Of a stretch of DNA of 64,000 nt, positions 10,025-20,099 are shown in pieces. Every line of letters starts with the position of its first letter. The stretch's first letter is position 1. The position numbers and the translations under genes were made by a program. Origin of the DNA: Pseudomonadota bacterium (GTDB taxonomy: Bacteria; Pseudomonadota; Gammaproteobacteria; Steroidobacterales; Steroidobacteraceae); contig JAJYFF010000003.1 of NCBI GenBank assembly GCA_021785405.1, positions 43,434-107,433 on the forward strand. The letters are read 5' to 3'. The notes below the pieces were generated by a model that was given only the letters and a program-made list of their open reading frames with translations, had not been told where the DNA came from and did not search any database.

Positions 10025-12895
10025 TCAACCCGGCGGCCGCGGGGCGGCACCCGCGCCCAGTGCGTCGAGATCGATCCGCCGCCACGTTCCGTCGGCCTGG
10101 CGGATCAGTTCGTACGCCGGCCAGTAGTGATCGTCGCGCTTCAAGGTGATCACGGCGACCTCGCCGTTCCAGGACACCGTCTTCAGCCGCACCGACGAGC
10201 GGTCCGGCTTGCCGACGACCGCACGGACGAACGCGTCGAGGTTCGCGACCGGACGGCCGTCGACCTCGGTGATCCGCCGCCCCGGGAACAGGCCGTAGTG
10301 CGCGGCGGGCGAGCCGAAATAGAAGAACGACACGAAGACCCCGCGGCGCGCAATGCCCCGTTGTATCGCGAGGGCGCGGTACGGCGACTGGATCGTCGCG
10401 CCCGCCCAGAGCAGCACCCGGCCGATTCCCCGGCCCCACAGCGCGACCGGGGCCATCGGCAGCGTCTTGGCAGCGCCGTCGCGCCAGATCGTGACCTGGA
10501 CTTGCGTTTTCTGCACCGCGCGTTCGACCTCGCGGAACCGGTTCACGACTCGCCCGTCGATCGCGAGCAGCAAGTCGCCGGGCTGCAATTGGCTCGCCTC
10601 GGGCGATCCGGCGGCGACGCGCTGGACCACGAGGACCTGGCGCCGCTGCTGCGCGTGCGCCTCGAACCGCCGCACCCACCGCGCCGTGAGGCCGAGCTTG
10701 CGGGCGTCGGCGAGCGAATCGACCCCGAATTCGGTGTCCAGGGAATAGATCGGCCGATGCTGCTCGATGTCGTGGATCATCTCGTCGACGAACCCCGCGG
10801 GGATCCCATGATTCGCCTGCGCGATGCCCTGCGGCGTGTCGTAGGCGAAGCTCGACCACAGCGCGCGCACGTCACCGCGCCGGTCGACGATCACGCCGTC
10901 GTAATCGTTCGGCGGATTCACGAGATTCACGACCTCGATGTCGCTGTCGCGGAAGCGCAGCGTCCGGGACAGGGGGAACGACAGCACGTCGCGACCCGAC
11001 ACCTCGGTCTCCTGGGACAGGATCCGCGAATCGCCGCGCTGGCCGACGACCCAGACGTGATCGCCCGCCTTCAGCGGCCGGCGGTCGAAGTGCGCGGCCC
11101 GCACCGGCGTGTGGCCGATCAGCTTCGGGTCGTAGGAGATCACCGCGAGGTCGTGCAGTGGATGGATGAACACGACCTTGCCCGGCACCTCGACCGTGTT
11201 CGCGAACGTGATGCGGACGTCGCCGAGTGCGACCGGTACCGTATTGCGGTCGGTGACGATCAGGCCACGCTTCGCGTCGACGATCACGCCGGTCCCGTGA
11301 TAGTGGCGCTCGGTGACGCCCGACACCGAGTACGGCATGTCGAAATTCACCGCGACCAGTGACGGCGCGAGCCGGTCGATCAGGGGATTGCCGCTGCGGA
11401 CGAACCGGGTCGACGCCGGACGCAACGGCGGCGGCGGCGGTCCCGGCGCGAGCCGTCGGCACACCCAGGTCCCCAATCGGTCGTCGCGGGTGCAGTCGCG
11501 CGACGGAAACCATCGCCGGTCCATCCGAATCACCCCGAGTTCGGACGCGCGGGGGTTTTGCAAGGTCACGTAGCGCACCGTCGCCCGCTGGCCGTCGGCG
11601 AGTTTCGCGAGCACGGCGGTGAACTGCGCGAGGTTGTCGACGCGCTGACCGTCGAACCGGGTGATCAAGGCCGCTCGCGGGATGCCCGCGCTCGCGAACA
11701 CGTAGCCCGGATCGGCGACGAAGATCCCCCGGATCGGTAGATGGAAGCTGCGGGCCTCTTGGTAGGACAACGGGTTCACGACCGCGTCGCCGAATTCCAC
11801 GTACTCGTCCGGCGTGATCGAGTTCAGGTCGACGACTGTGAGCCGATGCTCGAGACGCGCGCCACCGCGCTCCACGGCGACGCGAACGGGCCGGCCGACG
11901 TGGTCGTCGAGCATCTTCTCCAACGAGAAGAACTCGGGGATCGGCTGGCCGTCGATCGACAACAGGATGTCGCCCGGCTGCAGGAAACGTGCCGCGGGCG
12001 AGCCGGGTTGCACGTCGTGGACGACCAGCATCCCGGTCAGGTGCGGAAATTCGCGGCGGATGCGCGTTTCGGTCGTCGTATCGAGGCCGAGTCGGGTCAG
12101 TTCGTCGTACGGCGTGTACTGGAACACGGTCTCGAGGGTCCCGCGCGGCACGGGTTCGCCCGCGTCGATGAACTTCAGCGCACGCACCACCGCCGGCAAC
12201 GGAAAATAGAAGCTGGCCGCGGTGCCGGTCGCGCCGCCCGCGTTCAAGGCGACGACGCGCCCGTGGATGTCGATCACCGGAGAGCCGGAGGAGCCGCCCG
12301 ACGTGCTCGACGCGGCCTGATAGTAGAACGTGTTGAAGTCGTTGTACTTCCCGTAACCGTAGTCCGGCGCCGACCGATCGAGCCGCGCGAGCGTACCGGC
12401 GAGGATCGACAGCTGCTCGCCCGCGTCGTTGCCGACGACCCGGATCTCGCGACCGATGACCGCGCCGGCCGGGTCGAGCGGCAGTTGCGCCGGGGTGATG
12501 TAGTGCAGCTTCTTCGGGTCGTAGCGGAAGATCCCGAAGTCGTGCACGGGATCGCGGTAGACCGGGTAGAGCGGCACTTCCTCGCGATTCTCGAAGATGG
12601 CTTGGGCGACGACCGGCCCCGGCGTCACGACGTGGCGGTTCGTGAGGATCAGGCCGCGCTTCGCATCGATCACGAAACCCGTGGCCTGCGCGGTCTCGTT
12701 CCATTCGGTGTCGAACGCGCGCGGCACGTCGATCTGGATCGACACGACGCCCGAGGAGATCCGCGCGAGTGTCCGCGCCCACCGATCCTCGGCGTCGCCG
12801 GTCGGCGCAGCGCACCCGCATCGCGGAGCGGCGTGCGCGGCGAAGGCGATCGCGGCGCAGGCCGCGATCGCGAGCGCTCCCACGGCGTGCCTCAT
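10025..12895 (-). CDS. Tandem HtrA-type trypsin-like serine protease with PDZ domains, Nma111-like
   Basis: First half has TNRHVV, DPVHDFGIFRYDP and SSTSGGSSGSPVID; second half has GTGVIVDAKRGLIVTDRNTVP (His lost). Several PDZ-like repeats including GVFVSFFYFGSPAAHYGLFPGRRITEVDGRPVANLDAFV. Confidence 0.9.
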   Translation of the reverse strand: MRHAVGALAIAACAAIAFAAHAAPRCGCAAPTGDAEDRWARTLARISSGVVSIQIDVPRAFDTEWNETAQATGFVIDAKRGLILTNRHVVTPGPVVAQAIFENREEVPLYPVYRDPVHDFGIFRYDPKKLHYITPAQLPLDPAGAVIGREIRVVGNDAGEQLSILAGTLARLDRSAPDYGYGKYNDFNTFYYQAASSTSGGSSGSPVIDIHGRVVALNAGGATGTAASFYFPLPAVVRALKFIDAGEPVPRGTLETVFQYTPYDELTRLGLDTTTETRIRREFPHLTGMLVVHDVQPGSPAARFLQPGDILLSIDGQPIPEFFSLEKMLDDHVGRPVRVAVERGGARLEHRLTVVDLNSITPDEYVEFGDAVVNPLSYQEARSFHLPIRGIFVADPGYVFASAGIPRAALITRFDGQRVDNLAQFTAVLAKLADGQRATVRYVTLQNPRASELGVIRMDRRWFPSRDCTRDDRLGTWVCRRLAPGPPPPPLRPASTRFVRSGNPLIDRLAPSLVAVNFDMPYSVSGVTERHYHGTGVIVDAKRGLIVTDRNTVPVALGDVRITFANTVEVPGKVVFIHPLHDLAVISYDPKLIGHTPVRAAHFDRRPLKAGDHVWVVGQRGDSRILSQETEVSGRDVLSFPLSRTLRFRDSDIEVVNLVNPPNDYDGVIVDRRGDVRALWSSFAYDTPQGIAQANHGIPAGFVDEMIHDIEQHRPIYSLDTEFGVDSLADARKLGLTARWVRRFEAHAQQRRQVLVVQRVAAGSPEASQLQPGDLLLAIDGRVVNRFREVERAVQKTQVQVTIWRDGAAKTLPMAPVALWGRGIGRVLLWAGATIQSPYRALAIQRGIARRGVFVSFFYFGSPAAHYGLFPGRRITEVDGRPVANLDAFVRAVVGKPDRSSVRLKTVSWNGEVAVITLKRDDHYWPAYELIRQADGTWRRIDLDALGAGAAPRPPG

Positions 12896-12899
12896 GCGC

Positions 12900-13256
12900 T
12901 CATCCGCCGGACCGCTTCGCGGGCCAGCCGCGCTTCACGAGCTCGGCGACGATGCGTTCCCGGTGTTCGCCCTGGATCTCGATCACCCCGTCGCGCACGG
13001 TGCCGCCCGAACCGCAGCACTTCTTGAGCTGCGCGGCGAGCGCATCGAGTTCGGCCGCCGACAACGGCAGGCCGCTGACGGTGGTCACCCCCTTGCCGGC
13101 GCGGCCCTGGGTGGCCCGGCCGACCCGCGGCCGCGGCGGTTCGGCGGCGCCCGGGGCCCCCCGCGGGCAAACGCAGTCCCGTACCGGCCGGCGGCAGTTC
13201 GAGCACAGGGCACCGATCGTGGTCGAATGGACGGGCCTGGCGTTCATCGCGCGCAT
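12900..13256 (-). CDS. yciH: Translation initiation factor Sui1/YciH family
   Basis: GRAGKGVTTVSGLPLSAAELDALAAQLKKCCGSGGTVRDGVIEIQGEHRERIVAELVKRGW. Confidence 0.95.
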   Translation of the reverse strand: MRAMNARPVHSTTIGALCSNCRRPVRDCVCPRGAPGAAEPPRPRVGRATQGRAGKGVTTVSGLPLSAAELDALAAQLKKCCGSGGTVRDGVIEIQGEHRERIVAELVKRGWPAKRSGG

Positions 13257-13346
13257 TATGCCGCGTAACGGTTCGCCGTCATACCGAAACGCGGCGCGCT
13301 AGAATAGGCGCCGGGGCAAGCTCGCCCTGAATCGAACTCTCCGAAC

Positions 13347-14567
13347 ATGATCGCGCGCAGACACTCCCGCAGCGTCAAAGTGGGCCCCGTGACCATCGGT
13401 GGCGGCGCCCCGATCGTCGTGCAGTCGATGACCAATACCGATACCGCCGACGTCGAGGCGACCGTCGCGCAGGTCGCCCTGCTGGCGCGCTCCGGCTCGG
13501 AGATCGTCCGCGTCACGGTGAACAACGAAGCGGCGGCCGCGGCCGTGCCGCGGATCCGCGAACGCCTGGATGCGCAGGGCATCGCGGTGCCGCTGGTCGG
13601 CGATTTCCACTTCAACGGGCACCGCTTGCTCAAGGCGCACCCGGCCTGTGCCGAGGCGCTCGCGAAGCTGCGGATCAATCCGGGCAACGTCGGCCGCGGC
13701 AGCAAGCGCGATCCGCAGTTCGCCGAGATGATCGAGGTCGCGTGCCGCTACGAGAAACCGGTGCGCATCGGCGTCAACTGGGGGAGCCTCGACCAGGATC
13801 TGCTCACGCGGATGATGGACGAGAACTCGCAGCGGCCCACGCCGCGCACGGCGCTCGACGTGATGCGCGAGGCGATCGTCGTGTCCGCGCTCGCGAGCGC
13901 CGAACGGGCCGAATCGCTCGGTCTCCCGGGCGATCGGATCGTGATCAGCGCGAAAGTCAGCGGCGTGCAGGACCTGATCGCCGTGTACCGCGACCTCGCG
14001 AAGCGCTGCGACTATCCCCTGCACCTCGGATTGACCGAAGCCGGGATGGGCAGCAAGGGCATCGTCGCGTCGACCGCCGGGATCGGCGTCTTGCTGCAAG
14101 ACGGCATCGGCGACACGATCCGGGTGTCGTTGACGCCGGAGCCGGGCGGCGACCGCACCCAGGAGGTGATCGTCGCGCAGGAGATCCTGCAGACGATGGG
14201 CCTGCGCGCGTTCACCCCGATGGTCGTCGCGTGCCCGGGCTGCGGACGCACGACGAGCACTTATTTCCAGGAACTCGCGCAGAAGATCCAGAGCCATCTG
14301 CGGCATCGGATGCCGCAGTGGCGCAAGGAGCGCGTCGGGGTCGAGGAGATGACGGTCGCGGTGATGGGCTGTGTCGTCAACGGCCCGGGCGAGAGCAAGC
14401 ACGCGAACATCGGCATCAGCCTCCCGGGCACGGGCGAAGTGCCGGTCGCGCCGGTCTACGAGGACGGCGCGAAGACCGTGACGCTGAAGGGGCAACGGAT
14501 CGCCGAGGAATTCCAGGATCTCGTCGAACACTATGTCGAGCGGCGTTTCGCCCGGAGAGCCGAATGA
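13347..14567 (+). CDS. ispG: (E)-4-hydroxy-3-methylbut-2-enyl-diphosphate synthase
   Basis: [58 protein letters not shown]. Confidence 0.97.
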   Translation: MIARRHSRSVKVGPVTIGGGAPIVVQSMTNTDTADVEATVAQVALLARSGSEIVRVTVNNEAAAAAVPRIRERLDAQGIAVPLVGDFHFNGHRLLKAHPACAEALAKLRINPGNVGRGSKRDPQFAEMIEVACRYEKPVRIGVNWGSLDQDLLTRMMDENSQRPTPRTALDVMREAIVVSALASAERAESLGLPGDRIVISAKVSGVQDLIAVYRDLAKRCDYPLHLGLTEAGMGSKGIVASTAGIGVLLQDGIGDTIRVSLTPEPGGDRTQEVIVAQEILQTMGLRAFTPMVVACPGCGRTTSTYFQELAQKIQSHLRHRMPQWRKERVGVEEMTVAVMGCVVNGPGESKHANIGISLPGTGEVPVAPVYEDGAKTVTLKGQRIAEEFQDLVEHYVERRFARRAE

Positions 14568-14911
14568 ACGAACGTGAACACGCGCAGGATCTCGCGGAAC
14601 GCAAGTGCGTGCCCTGCGAAGGCGGCGTCGAGCCCTTGTCGCGCGCGCAGGCCGAGACCTTGCTCGCGCGCCTGCACCCCGACTGGGCGCTCGATCACGA
14701 GGCGAAGAGCATCGTCCGCTCGTTCCGGTTTCGCGATTTCTACCGGACGATGAGCTTCGTGAATGCGATCGCGCACATCGCGAACACCGAGGACCACCAT
14801 CCGGATCTCGAGGTCGGATACGATCGCTGCCAGGTCCGTTACCGGACCCACTCGATTCGCGGCCTGTCCGACAACGACTTCATCTGCGCGGCGAAGATCG
14901 ATCGCCTGTGA
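14564..14911 (+). CDS. phhB: 4a-hydroxytetrahydrobiopterin dehydratase (PCD/PhhB)
   Basis: [64 protein letters not shown] overlap with ispG stop. Confidence 0.93.
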   Translation: MNEREHAQDLAERKCVPCEGGVEPLSRAQAETLLARLHPDWALDHEAKSIVRSFRFRDFYRTMSFVNAIAHIANTEDHHPDLEVGYDRCQVRYRTHSIRGLSDNDFICAAKIDRL

Positions 14912-16139
14912 TCTCGTCGTGACCGTCGATGAAGGGCGGCAGATCGCCCGCCGTGCCGAGTGCCTGCGCGGCGAACCAGCGTTTCGCGAGCGGCGTACGG
15001 CCGACCAGCCCGAGCCCGGTGGAGCGTAGCGCCGCGAGCACCGGATCGGCGTTCGAGAACAGCCGGTCTAACGCGTCGAATCCAGCGGCCGCGGGCAGCA
15101 CCTCGCTCTTGCGCCAGCGTTCGTAGCGCCGCAGCACGCGCCGATCGCCGAACGCGCGCGGATCGGCGGCCGCCTCGAGCACGGCGACCAGCGCGCCGCA
15201 ATCCAGCAGGCCGAGGTTCAAGCCCTGTCCGGCGAGCGGGTGCACCGCATGCGCCGCGTCGCCGAGCAGCGCGACGCGCTCGCCGACGAATCGCTCCGCG
15301 GTCCGCAGCCGCAAGGGATAGCGGCCGATGGCCGAGTCGAGTCGCGTCTTGCCGAGCACCCCCGCGCTCGCCGATTCCAGCGCGTCGCCGAACGACGCCG
15401 GATCGAGGGCGCACAGGCGGTCCGCTTCGTCGCGGACCAGGCTCCAGACGATCGACGAGCGCCCGTCGCTGAGCGGCAGGAACGCGAGCGGGCCGGTCGG
15501 CAGGAACCGCTGCCAGGCCGTGTTCCGATGGGCGATCGCGGTCGCGACGTGCGCGACCAGTGCGTCCGACGCGTAGCCGTGACCCGCGGTGCCGATGCCG
15601 AGTCGCCGGCGGGTCGGGGAATCCGAGCCGTCGGCGACCGCGATCAGTCCGGTCGCGAGATCGCGCCCGTCGCCGAGCCGAATGCGCGCCGTGGCCTCGT
15701 CGATCGACACCGCGCGCACGTCCGCCTCGACGACGACGACGCCGAGCTGGCGCGCGCTCTGCAGGCCGTGCCACTTCAAGGACCGCCCGTCGACGATGCT
15801 GCCGAGGTCCGGCTCGCCGATCTCGGCGCAGTCGAAGGTCAGCGATCCCGACCCTCCGGCCGACCCCGCCGCGTCCCAGACGCACAGGCGTTCGTACGGC
15901 TGGATACGCGACCGCGGCAGGCGCGCCCAGACGCCGCTCGCCGCGAGCAGACGTTGCGAGGCGCGGTTGATCGCAAAGACCCGCAGGTCCCAGTCCGCAC
16001 CGTCGCCGTCTCGTGCGAGCTTCGGGTCGATCAGCGCGATTCGTCCGGGCGCGCACACCCGCCGGGTGACGAGCAGCGCCGCGAGCACCGATCCGACGGG
16101 TCCCGCGCCGACGATCGCGACGTCGAACTCCAGGCTCAT
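14880..16139 (-). CDS. FAD-dependent monooxygenase, UbiH/UbiF/VisC/COQ6 family
   Basis: MSLEFDVAIVGAGPVGSVLAALL, GLIAVADGSDSPTRRRLGI, VALLGDAAHAVHPLAGQGLNLGLLDC. Convergent ~32 bp overlap with phhB. Confidence 0.93.
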   Translation of the reverse strand: MSLEFDVAIVGAGPVGSVLAALLVTRRVCAPGRIALIDPKLARDGDGADWDLRVFAINRASQRLLAASGVWARLPRSRIQPYERLCVWDAAGSAGGSGSLTFDCAEIGEPDLGSIVDGRSLKWHGLQSARQLGVVVVEADVRAVSIDEATARIRLGDGRDLATGLIAVADGSDSPTRRRLGIGTAGHGYASDALVAHVATAIAHRNTAWQRFLPTGPLAFLPLSDGRSSIVWSLVRDEADRLCALDPASFGDALESASAGVLGKTRLDSAIGRYPLRLRTAERFVGERVALLGDAAHAVHPLAGQGLNLGLLDCGALVAVLEAAADPRAFGDRRVLRRYERWRKSEVLPAAAGFDALDRLFSNADPVLAALRSTGLGLVGRTPLAKRWFAAQALGTAGDLPPFIDGHDEITGDRSSPRR

Positions 16140-17365
16140 CGCAGCGCGACCCCGCGCGCGAGCTTCGGCACCCGGCCGAGCGCGCCGGTGCTGAGCGCGG
16201 ACAGCGCGCGCTTCGCCGGCGGCAGGAGGTCGAAGGCCAGCAGCCCGAGATTGCGCGCCTGTCGCACGAACGGCGCCGGATTCGCGAACAGCCGGACGAG
16301 GCCGTCGGTGAACCACGTGATCGCGCGGCGGTCGCTGCGCCGCCACGCATCGTAGTTCGCGAGCAGCTCCGATTCGCCGAAGTCGCGGTGATCCGCGGTG
16401 CGCCGCTCCGCGACGAGTTCGGCGAGGGTCGCGACGTCGCGCAGGCCGAGGTTGAATCCCATGCCCGCGACGGGGTGCAGACTCTGCGCGGCGTTGCCGA
16501 CGATCGCGCAGCGCGCGCCGCTGGTCGCGCGCGCCTGGGTGAGCGCGAGCGGATAGGCGACGCGGCGGCCCACCTTGAGCAACCGCCCGAGCCGGAATCC
16601 GAACCGATCCTGCACTTCCCGCAGGAACTCGGCGTCGGACGCCTCGAGCAGCGCGTCGACGGCGGCGCGGCGCACGGTCAACACCAAGGTGCAGCGTCCA
16701 TCGGCGAGCGGCAACAGCGCGAGCGGGCCCGTTTCGGTGAAGCGTTCGTACGCGACCTGTTCGTGGTAGCGCTGCGGCAGCACGGTGGTGATGATCGCGC
16801 TCTGGTCGTAGTCGCGAGTCTCGATGCCGATGCCGGCCGCCTGCCGCACGGCCGAGTGCGCCCCGTCGGCCGCGACCACCAGCTGCGCCTCGATCCGCGC
16901 CTGCGCGCCGTCTGCCGTCGACAGCTGCAGCTCCACCGCATCGGGCCGGCAGACCGCGTGGTCCAGCTTCGCCGGACAGTACACCTGCGGCGACGGCCCC
17001 CGTTCGATCGCCTTCCACAACGCCGCGCCGAGCGCGCGATTCGGGACGACGAATCCGAGCGCGGCGAGGCCGAGCTCGGCCGAATCGATGCGCGCGAAGC
17101 CGAATCGACCCCGGTCCGAGACGTGGATCTTGCGAATCGGCATCGCCGCCGCCTCGACGTCGGCCCAGACCCCGATCGCATCGAGGATCCGCCGGCTGCC
17201 GTTCGACAGCGCGGTCGTGCGTTCGTCGAAGCTCGGCTGCGCGGCACCGTCGTACGGCACCGCCTCGATCAACGCAACGGACAGCTCGAGCGGTAGCAAC
17301 GCGGCGGCGAGACTCGCGCCGACCATGCCTCCGCCCACGATCGCGATGTCGACTTTCCGCGTCAC
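16136..17365 (-). CDS. ubiH: 2-octaprenyl-6-methoxyphenol hydroxylase
   Basis: VDIAIVGGGMVGASLAAALLPL, VVAADGAHSAVRQAAGI, CAIVGNAAQSLHPVAGMGFNLGLRDV; directly downstream of pepP, the canonical order. Confidence 0.93.
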   Translation of the reverse strand: MTRKVDIAIVGGGMVGASLAAALLPLELSVALIEAVPYDGAAQPSFDERTTALSNGSRRILDAIGVWADVEAAAMPIRKIHVSDRGRFGFARIDSAELGLAALGFVVPNRALGAALWKAIERGPSPQVYCPAKLDHAVCRPDAVELQLSTADGAQARIEAQLVVAADGAHSAVRQAAGIGIETRDYDQSAIITTVLPQRYHEQVAYERFTETGPLALLPLADGRCTLVLTVRRAAVDALLEASDAEFLREVQDRFGFRLGRLLKVGRRVAYPLALTQARATSGARCAIVGNAAQSLHPVAGMGFNLGLRDVATLAELVAERRTADHRDFGESELLANYDAWRRSDRRAITWFTDGLVRLFANPAPFVRQARNLGLLAFDLLPPAKRALSALSTGALGRVPKLARGVALR

Positions 17366-18666
17366 GATGATTGCACCAGGCGTTCCACGGCGTCAGGGTC
17401 CTTCTCGAGGGCGGCCGTCAATACCTCCGGGCCCTCCGCACCGATCCACAGGTCGTCCTCGATGCGCACGCCGACGTTCCAGAATTCCTTGGGGACCTTT
17501 GGGGACGGGCGCACGTAGATGCCTGGTTCGACCGTGATGACCATCCCGGGTTCCAGCAGGCGCCACTCGCCGTCGACCTTGTAGTCGCCGACGTCGTGGA
17601 CGTCGAGGCCGAGCCAATGCCCGGTGCGGTGCCCGAAGAACTCCCGATAAGCGCCTTCCTTGATCAGCCGGGCCGGACGACCCTTCAGCAAGCCGATCTC
17701 GACGAGGCCCTGCGTGATCGCGCGCACCGCGGCCTCGTGGGGATCGTTCCAATCGTTCCCGGGGCGCGCCTTGTCGATCGCCGCCGCCTGCGCGCGCAAC
17801 ACGACCTCGTATACGGCCCGCTGCGCCGGCGCGAAGCGCCCGCCGACGGGGAACGTCCGCGTCACGTCGGCCGCATAGCAGTCGAATTCGCAACCCGCGT
17901 CGATCAGCAGCAAATCCCCGTCGCGCAGCACCTGATCGTTGTTCCGGTAATGCAGGATGCAGGCGTTCGCGCCACCGCCGATCACCGGATGATAGGCGTG
18001 TTCGGCGTTGTGCCGCCGGAACTCGTGCGCGAGCTCGGCGGCGACCTCGTACTCGGTGACGCCGGGGCGCGCGAAGCGCATCGCCCGCCGGTGGGCGCCG
18101 ACCGTGATCTCGGCCGCCCGGCGCAGCGCGGCGAGTTCCCCACGGCTCTTGCACAGACGCAGATCGTCGATGAGGTGCGACAGCGCGGCGATCTCCTGCG
18201 GCGCGCAGATCCCATGGCGCGCCTCCACCCGCAGCGCGTTGACCCAGCCGAGGACGCGCGGATCGAATTCTTCGTTGATGCCCATCGTGTAGTAGATCCG
18301 CGGGCGCCCTTCCATCAGACCGAAGAGGATCTCGTCGAGGTCGGCGATCGGGAACGCGTCGTCCGCGCCGTAGGTGGCGACGGCGCCTTCCGGTCCGGCG
18401 CGCGGCCCGTCCCAATCCTCGCGCTCGCGGTCGCGCTCGCGCACGAACAGCAAGTACTCGCCCTGCGCTCGGCCGGGCGCGAGCACCGCGACCGCGTCGG
18501 GCTCCGGGAAGCCGGTGAGGTAGTGGAAATAGCTGTCCTGCCGGTACGCGTACTCGATGTCGCCGTTACGGGTGCGCACCGGCGCGGCCGGCAGGATCGC
18601 GATCGCGTCGCGCCCGAGCGAGCGCATCAAATGCGCGCGACGGCGGCTGAATTCCTTACGCTCCAC
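17362..18666 (-). CDS. pepP: Xaa-Pro aminopeptidase
   Basis: EFSRRRAHLMRSLGRDAIAILPAAPVRTRNGDIEYAYRQDSYFHYLTGFPEPDAV, HRTGHWLGLDVHDVG, LEPGMVITVEPGIY; GTG start at 18666. Confidence 0.96.
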   Translation of the reverse strand: MERKEFSRRRAHLMRSLGRDAIAILPAAPVRTRNGDIEYAYRQDSYFHYLTGFPEPDAVAVLAPGRAQGEYLLFVRERDREREDWDGPRAGPEGAVATYGADDAFPIADLDEILFGLMEGRPRIYYTMGINEEFDPRVLGWVNALRVEARHGICAPQEIAALSHLIDDLRLCKSRGELAALRRAAEITVGAHRRAMRFARPGVTEYEVAAELAHEFRRHNAEHAYHPVIGGGANACILHYRNNDQVLRDGDLLLIDAGCEFDCYAADVTRTFPVGGRFAPAQRAVYEVVLRAQAAAIDKARPGNDWNDPHEAAVRAITQGLVEIGLLKGRPARLIKEGAYREFFGHRTGHWLGLDVHDVGDYKVDGEWRLLEPGMVITVEPGIYVRPSPKVPKEFWNVGVRIEDDLWIGAEGPEVLTAALEKDPDAVERLVQSS

Positions 18667-18683
18667 GCCGGCACCCGCTACGT

Positions 18684-19247
18684 TCAGTGCAATTGCCGGC
18701 TCGGCGAAAACACCTGCGCCCGCAGCGGATGCAGTTCCTCGAAGACCACCTGCGCGGCCACGCGAATGAACTCCACCAGCTCCGCGTAGGCTTGCTCGTT
18801 CGCTTCGTCGCCGTCGGCGTCGTCGCCGCTCGCGCGGGCGATCTCGGTGAAGTCCCGGACGATCTCGCCGACGTGGCCGGACAAGGCGCCGAGGTCGGCG
18901 ATCCGGCCGGCGCCGAGCCCGTACAGGAAGCCGGTGCACCACAGGGCCAGCGCATTCGTCCGGCCCGTCAACGGCTGCTCGTCGTCGGGCAGCAGGGGTG
19001 CGAACGCCATGCCCTGGTCGCCGAACGCGGCGGCGGTCGCGCTGAATACCCGCTCGATCATCGCGACGTCTTCCGGCGACAGCGACGAGCGGTCGGGCAG
19101 GATCTCGTTCACCCAGTCGTCGATCCGGTACGGCGACGTCGCGCACAATGCGCCGCACAAGGACCCATGGGCCTCGGCCGCGTCGGCGTGGCTGCCCGCC
19201 GCCGACAGAACGTCCTCGAAGTCTTTGAACCGGATGCCCGAGACCAT
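18684..19247 (-). CDS. ygfB: UPF0149 family protein (YgfB-like)
   Basis: Position upstream of pepP plus AHGSLCGALCA, LWCTGFLYGLG, EANEQAYAELVEFIRVAAQVVFEEL. Confidence 0.92.
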   Translation of the reverse strand: MVSGIRFKDFEDVLSAAGSHADAAEAHGSLCGALCATSPYRIDDWVNEILPDRSSLSPEDVAMIERVFSATAAAFGDQGMAFAPLLPDDEQPLTGRTNALALWCTGFLYGLGAGRIADLGALSGHVGEIVRDFTEIARASGDDADGDEANEQAYAELVEFIRVAAQVVFEELHPLRAQVFSPSRQLH

Positions 19248-19282
19248 GGCCGAATGATACCCGATGGCACGCACGACGCCCT

Positions 19283-19311
19283 TTGCATTGCGGGAGGCGG
19301 GGCTCTATATT
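19283..19311 (+). promoter_or_regulatory. Sigma70-like promoter for zapB-like/zapA
   Basis: TTGCAT (19283-19288), 17 bp spacer, TATATT (19306-19311). Confidence 0.7.
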
Positions 19312-19319
19312 CCCGTTCC

Positions 19320-19550
19320 ATGGGCGATCCCGCAGCGAAATCCGCCGTCGAACTCGAACTCAAGCGGCTCGAAAAGCGCCTGGACGACTTGATTGCGACG
19401 GTGGGCCAGATCAAGGAAGAGAATCGTGCGCTGCGCCAGCGCCAGGAAGCGCTCACCAGCGAGCGCGCGAGCCTGCTGCAAAAGAACGAGCAGGTACGCG
19501 CCCGGGTGGAAGCGATGATCGGACGACTGAAGTCGATGGAACAACAATGA
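19320..19550 (+). CDS. ZapB-like coiled-coil protein (TIGR02449-type)
   Basis: MGDPAAKSAVELELKRLEKRLDDLIATVGQIKEENRALRQRQEALTSERASLLQKNEQVRARVEAMIGRLKSMEQQ; between ygfB and zapA. Confidence 0.88.
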   Translation: MGDPAAKSAVELELKRLEKRLDDLIATVGQIKEENRALRQRQEALTSERASLLQKNEQVRARVEAMIGRLKSMEQQ

Positions 19551-19861
19551 GCGACACACCGGCCCGGGTCTCGGTTCGGATCCTCGAAAAGGAGTACCAG
19601 ATCAGTTGCCCCCCCGAGGAACGCTCGGCGCTGCTGGATTCGGCGGAATTCCTGAATGCGCGGATGCGCGAGATCCGCGATGGCGGCAAGGTGGTCGGCC
19701 TCGATCGCATCGCCGTGATCGCGGCCTTGAACATGGCGAACGAGCTGCTGCGGATCCGGCAAAGCGACACGCATCTGGAATCCGAGGTCGGTGGACGCTT
19801 GCGTATCCTGCGCGAGCGCGTAGAGTCGGCATTGGAGAAGGGTCAGCAGCTCGAGCTTTGA
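19547..19861 (+). CDS. zapA: Cell division protein ZapA
   Basis: VSVRILEKEYQISCPPEERSALLDSAEFLNARMREIRDGGKVVGLDRIAVIAALNMANELL. Confidence 0.95.
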   Translation: MSDTPARVSVRILEKEYQISCPPEERSALLDSAEFLNARMREIRDGGKVVGLDRIAVIAALNMANELLRIRQSDTHLESEVGGRLRILRERVESALEKGQQLEL

Positions 19862-19884
19862 GACGCCCTTCTCCCAGTTTCAGG

Positions 19885-20080
19885 TTTGGCGCCGCCTGCG
19901 GTGTTCGATGCGGATCGGGTTACCTCTCGACCCTAATTCGTAAACCCCAGGGACTCAGGCTTGCTGGCAACATTGTGCAAGTCCGCCTCGAGCGGAAAGC
20001 CTTAATTGCCGCAGTCGGTCCCACCTGTTGCTCAGGTCGGGAGCAAAGGTCCAAAACGGCACAGGCGGGTGGCGCCATCC
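19885..20080 (+). ncRNA. ssrS: 6S RNA (SsrS), approximate boundaries
   Basis: Canonical location between zapA and fau; noncoding ~200 nt with a terminal stem pairing GGCGCCGCCTG (~19888-19898) with CAGGCGGGTGGCGCC (~20062-20076). Confidence 0.78.
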
Positions 20081-20099
20081 ATTCCACGACCACGAGACG

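Noticed and set aside
15240-16355. 371-aa + strand ORF in the ubiH/coq6 region
   Set aside because: Antisense to two flavin monooxygenases with intact FAD motifs.
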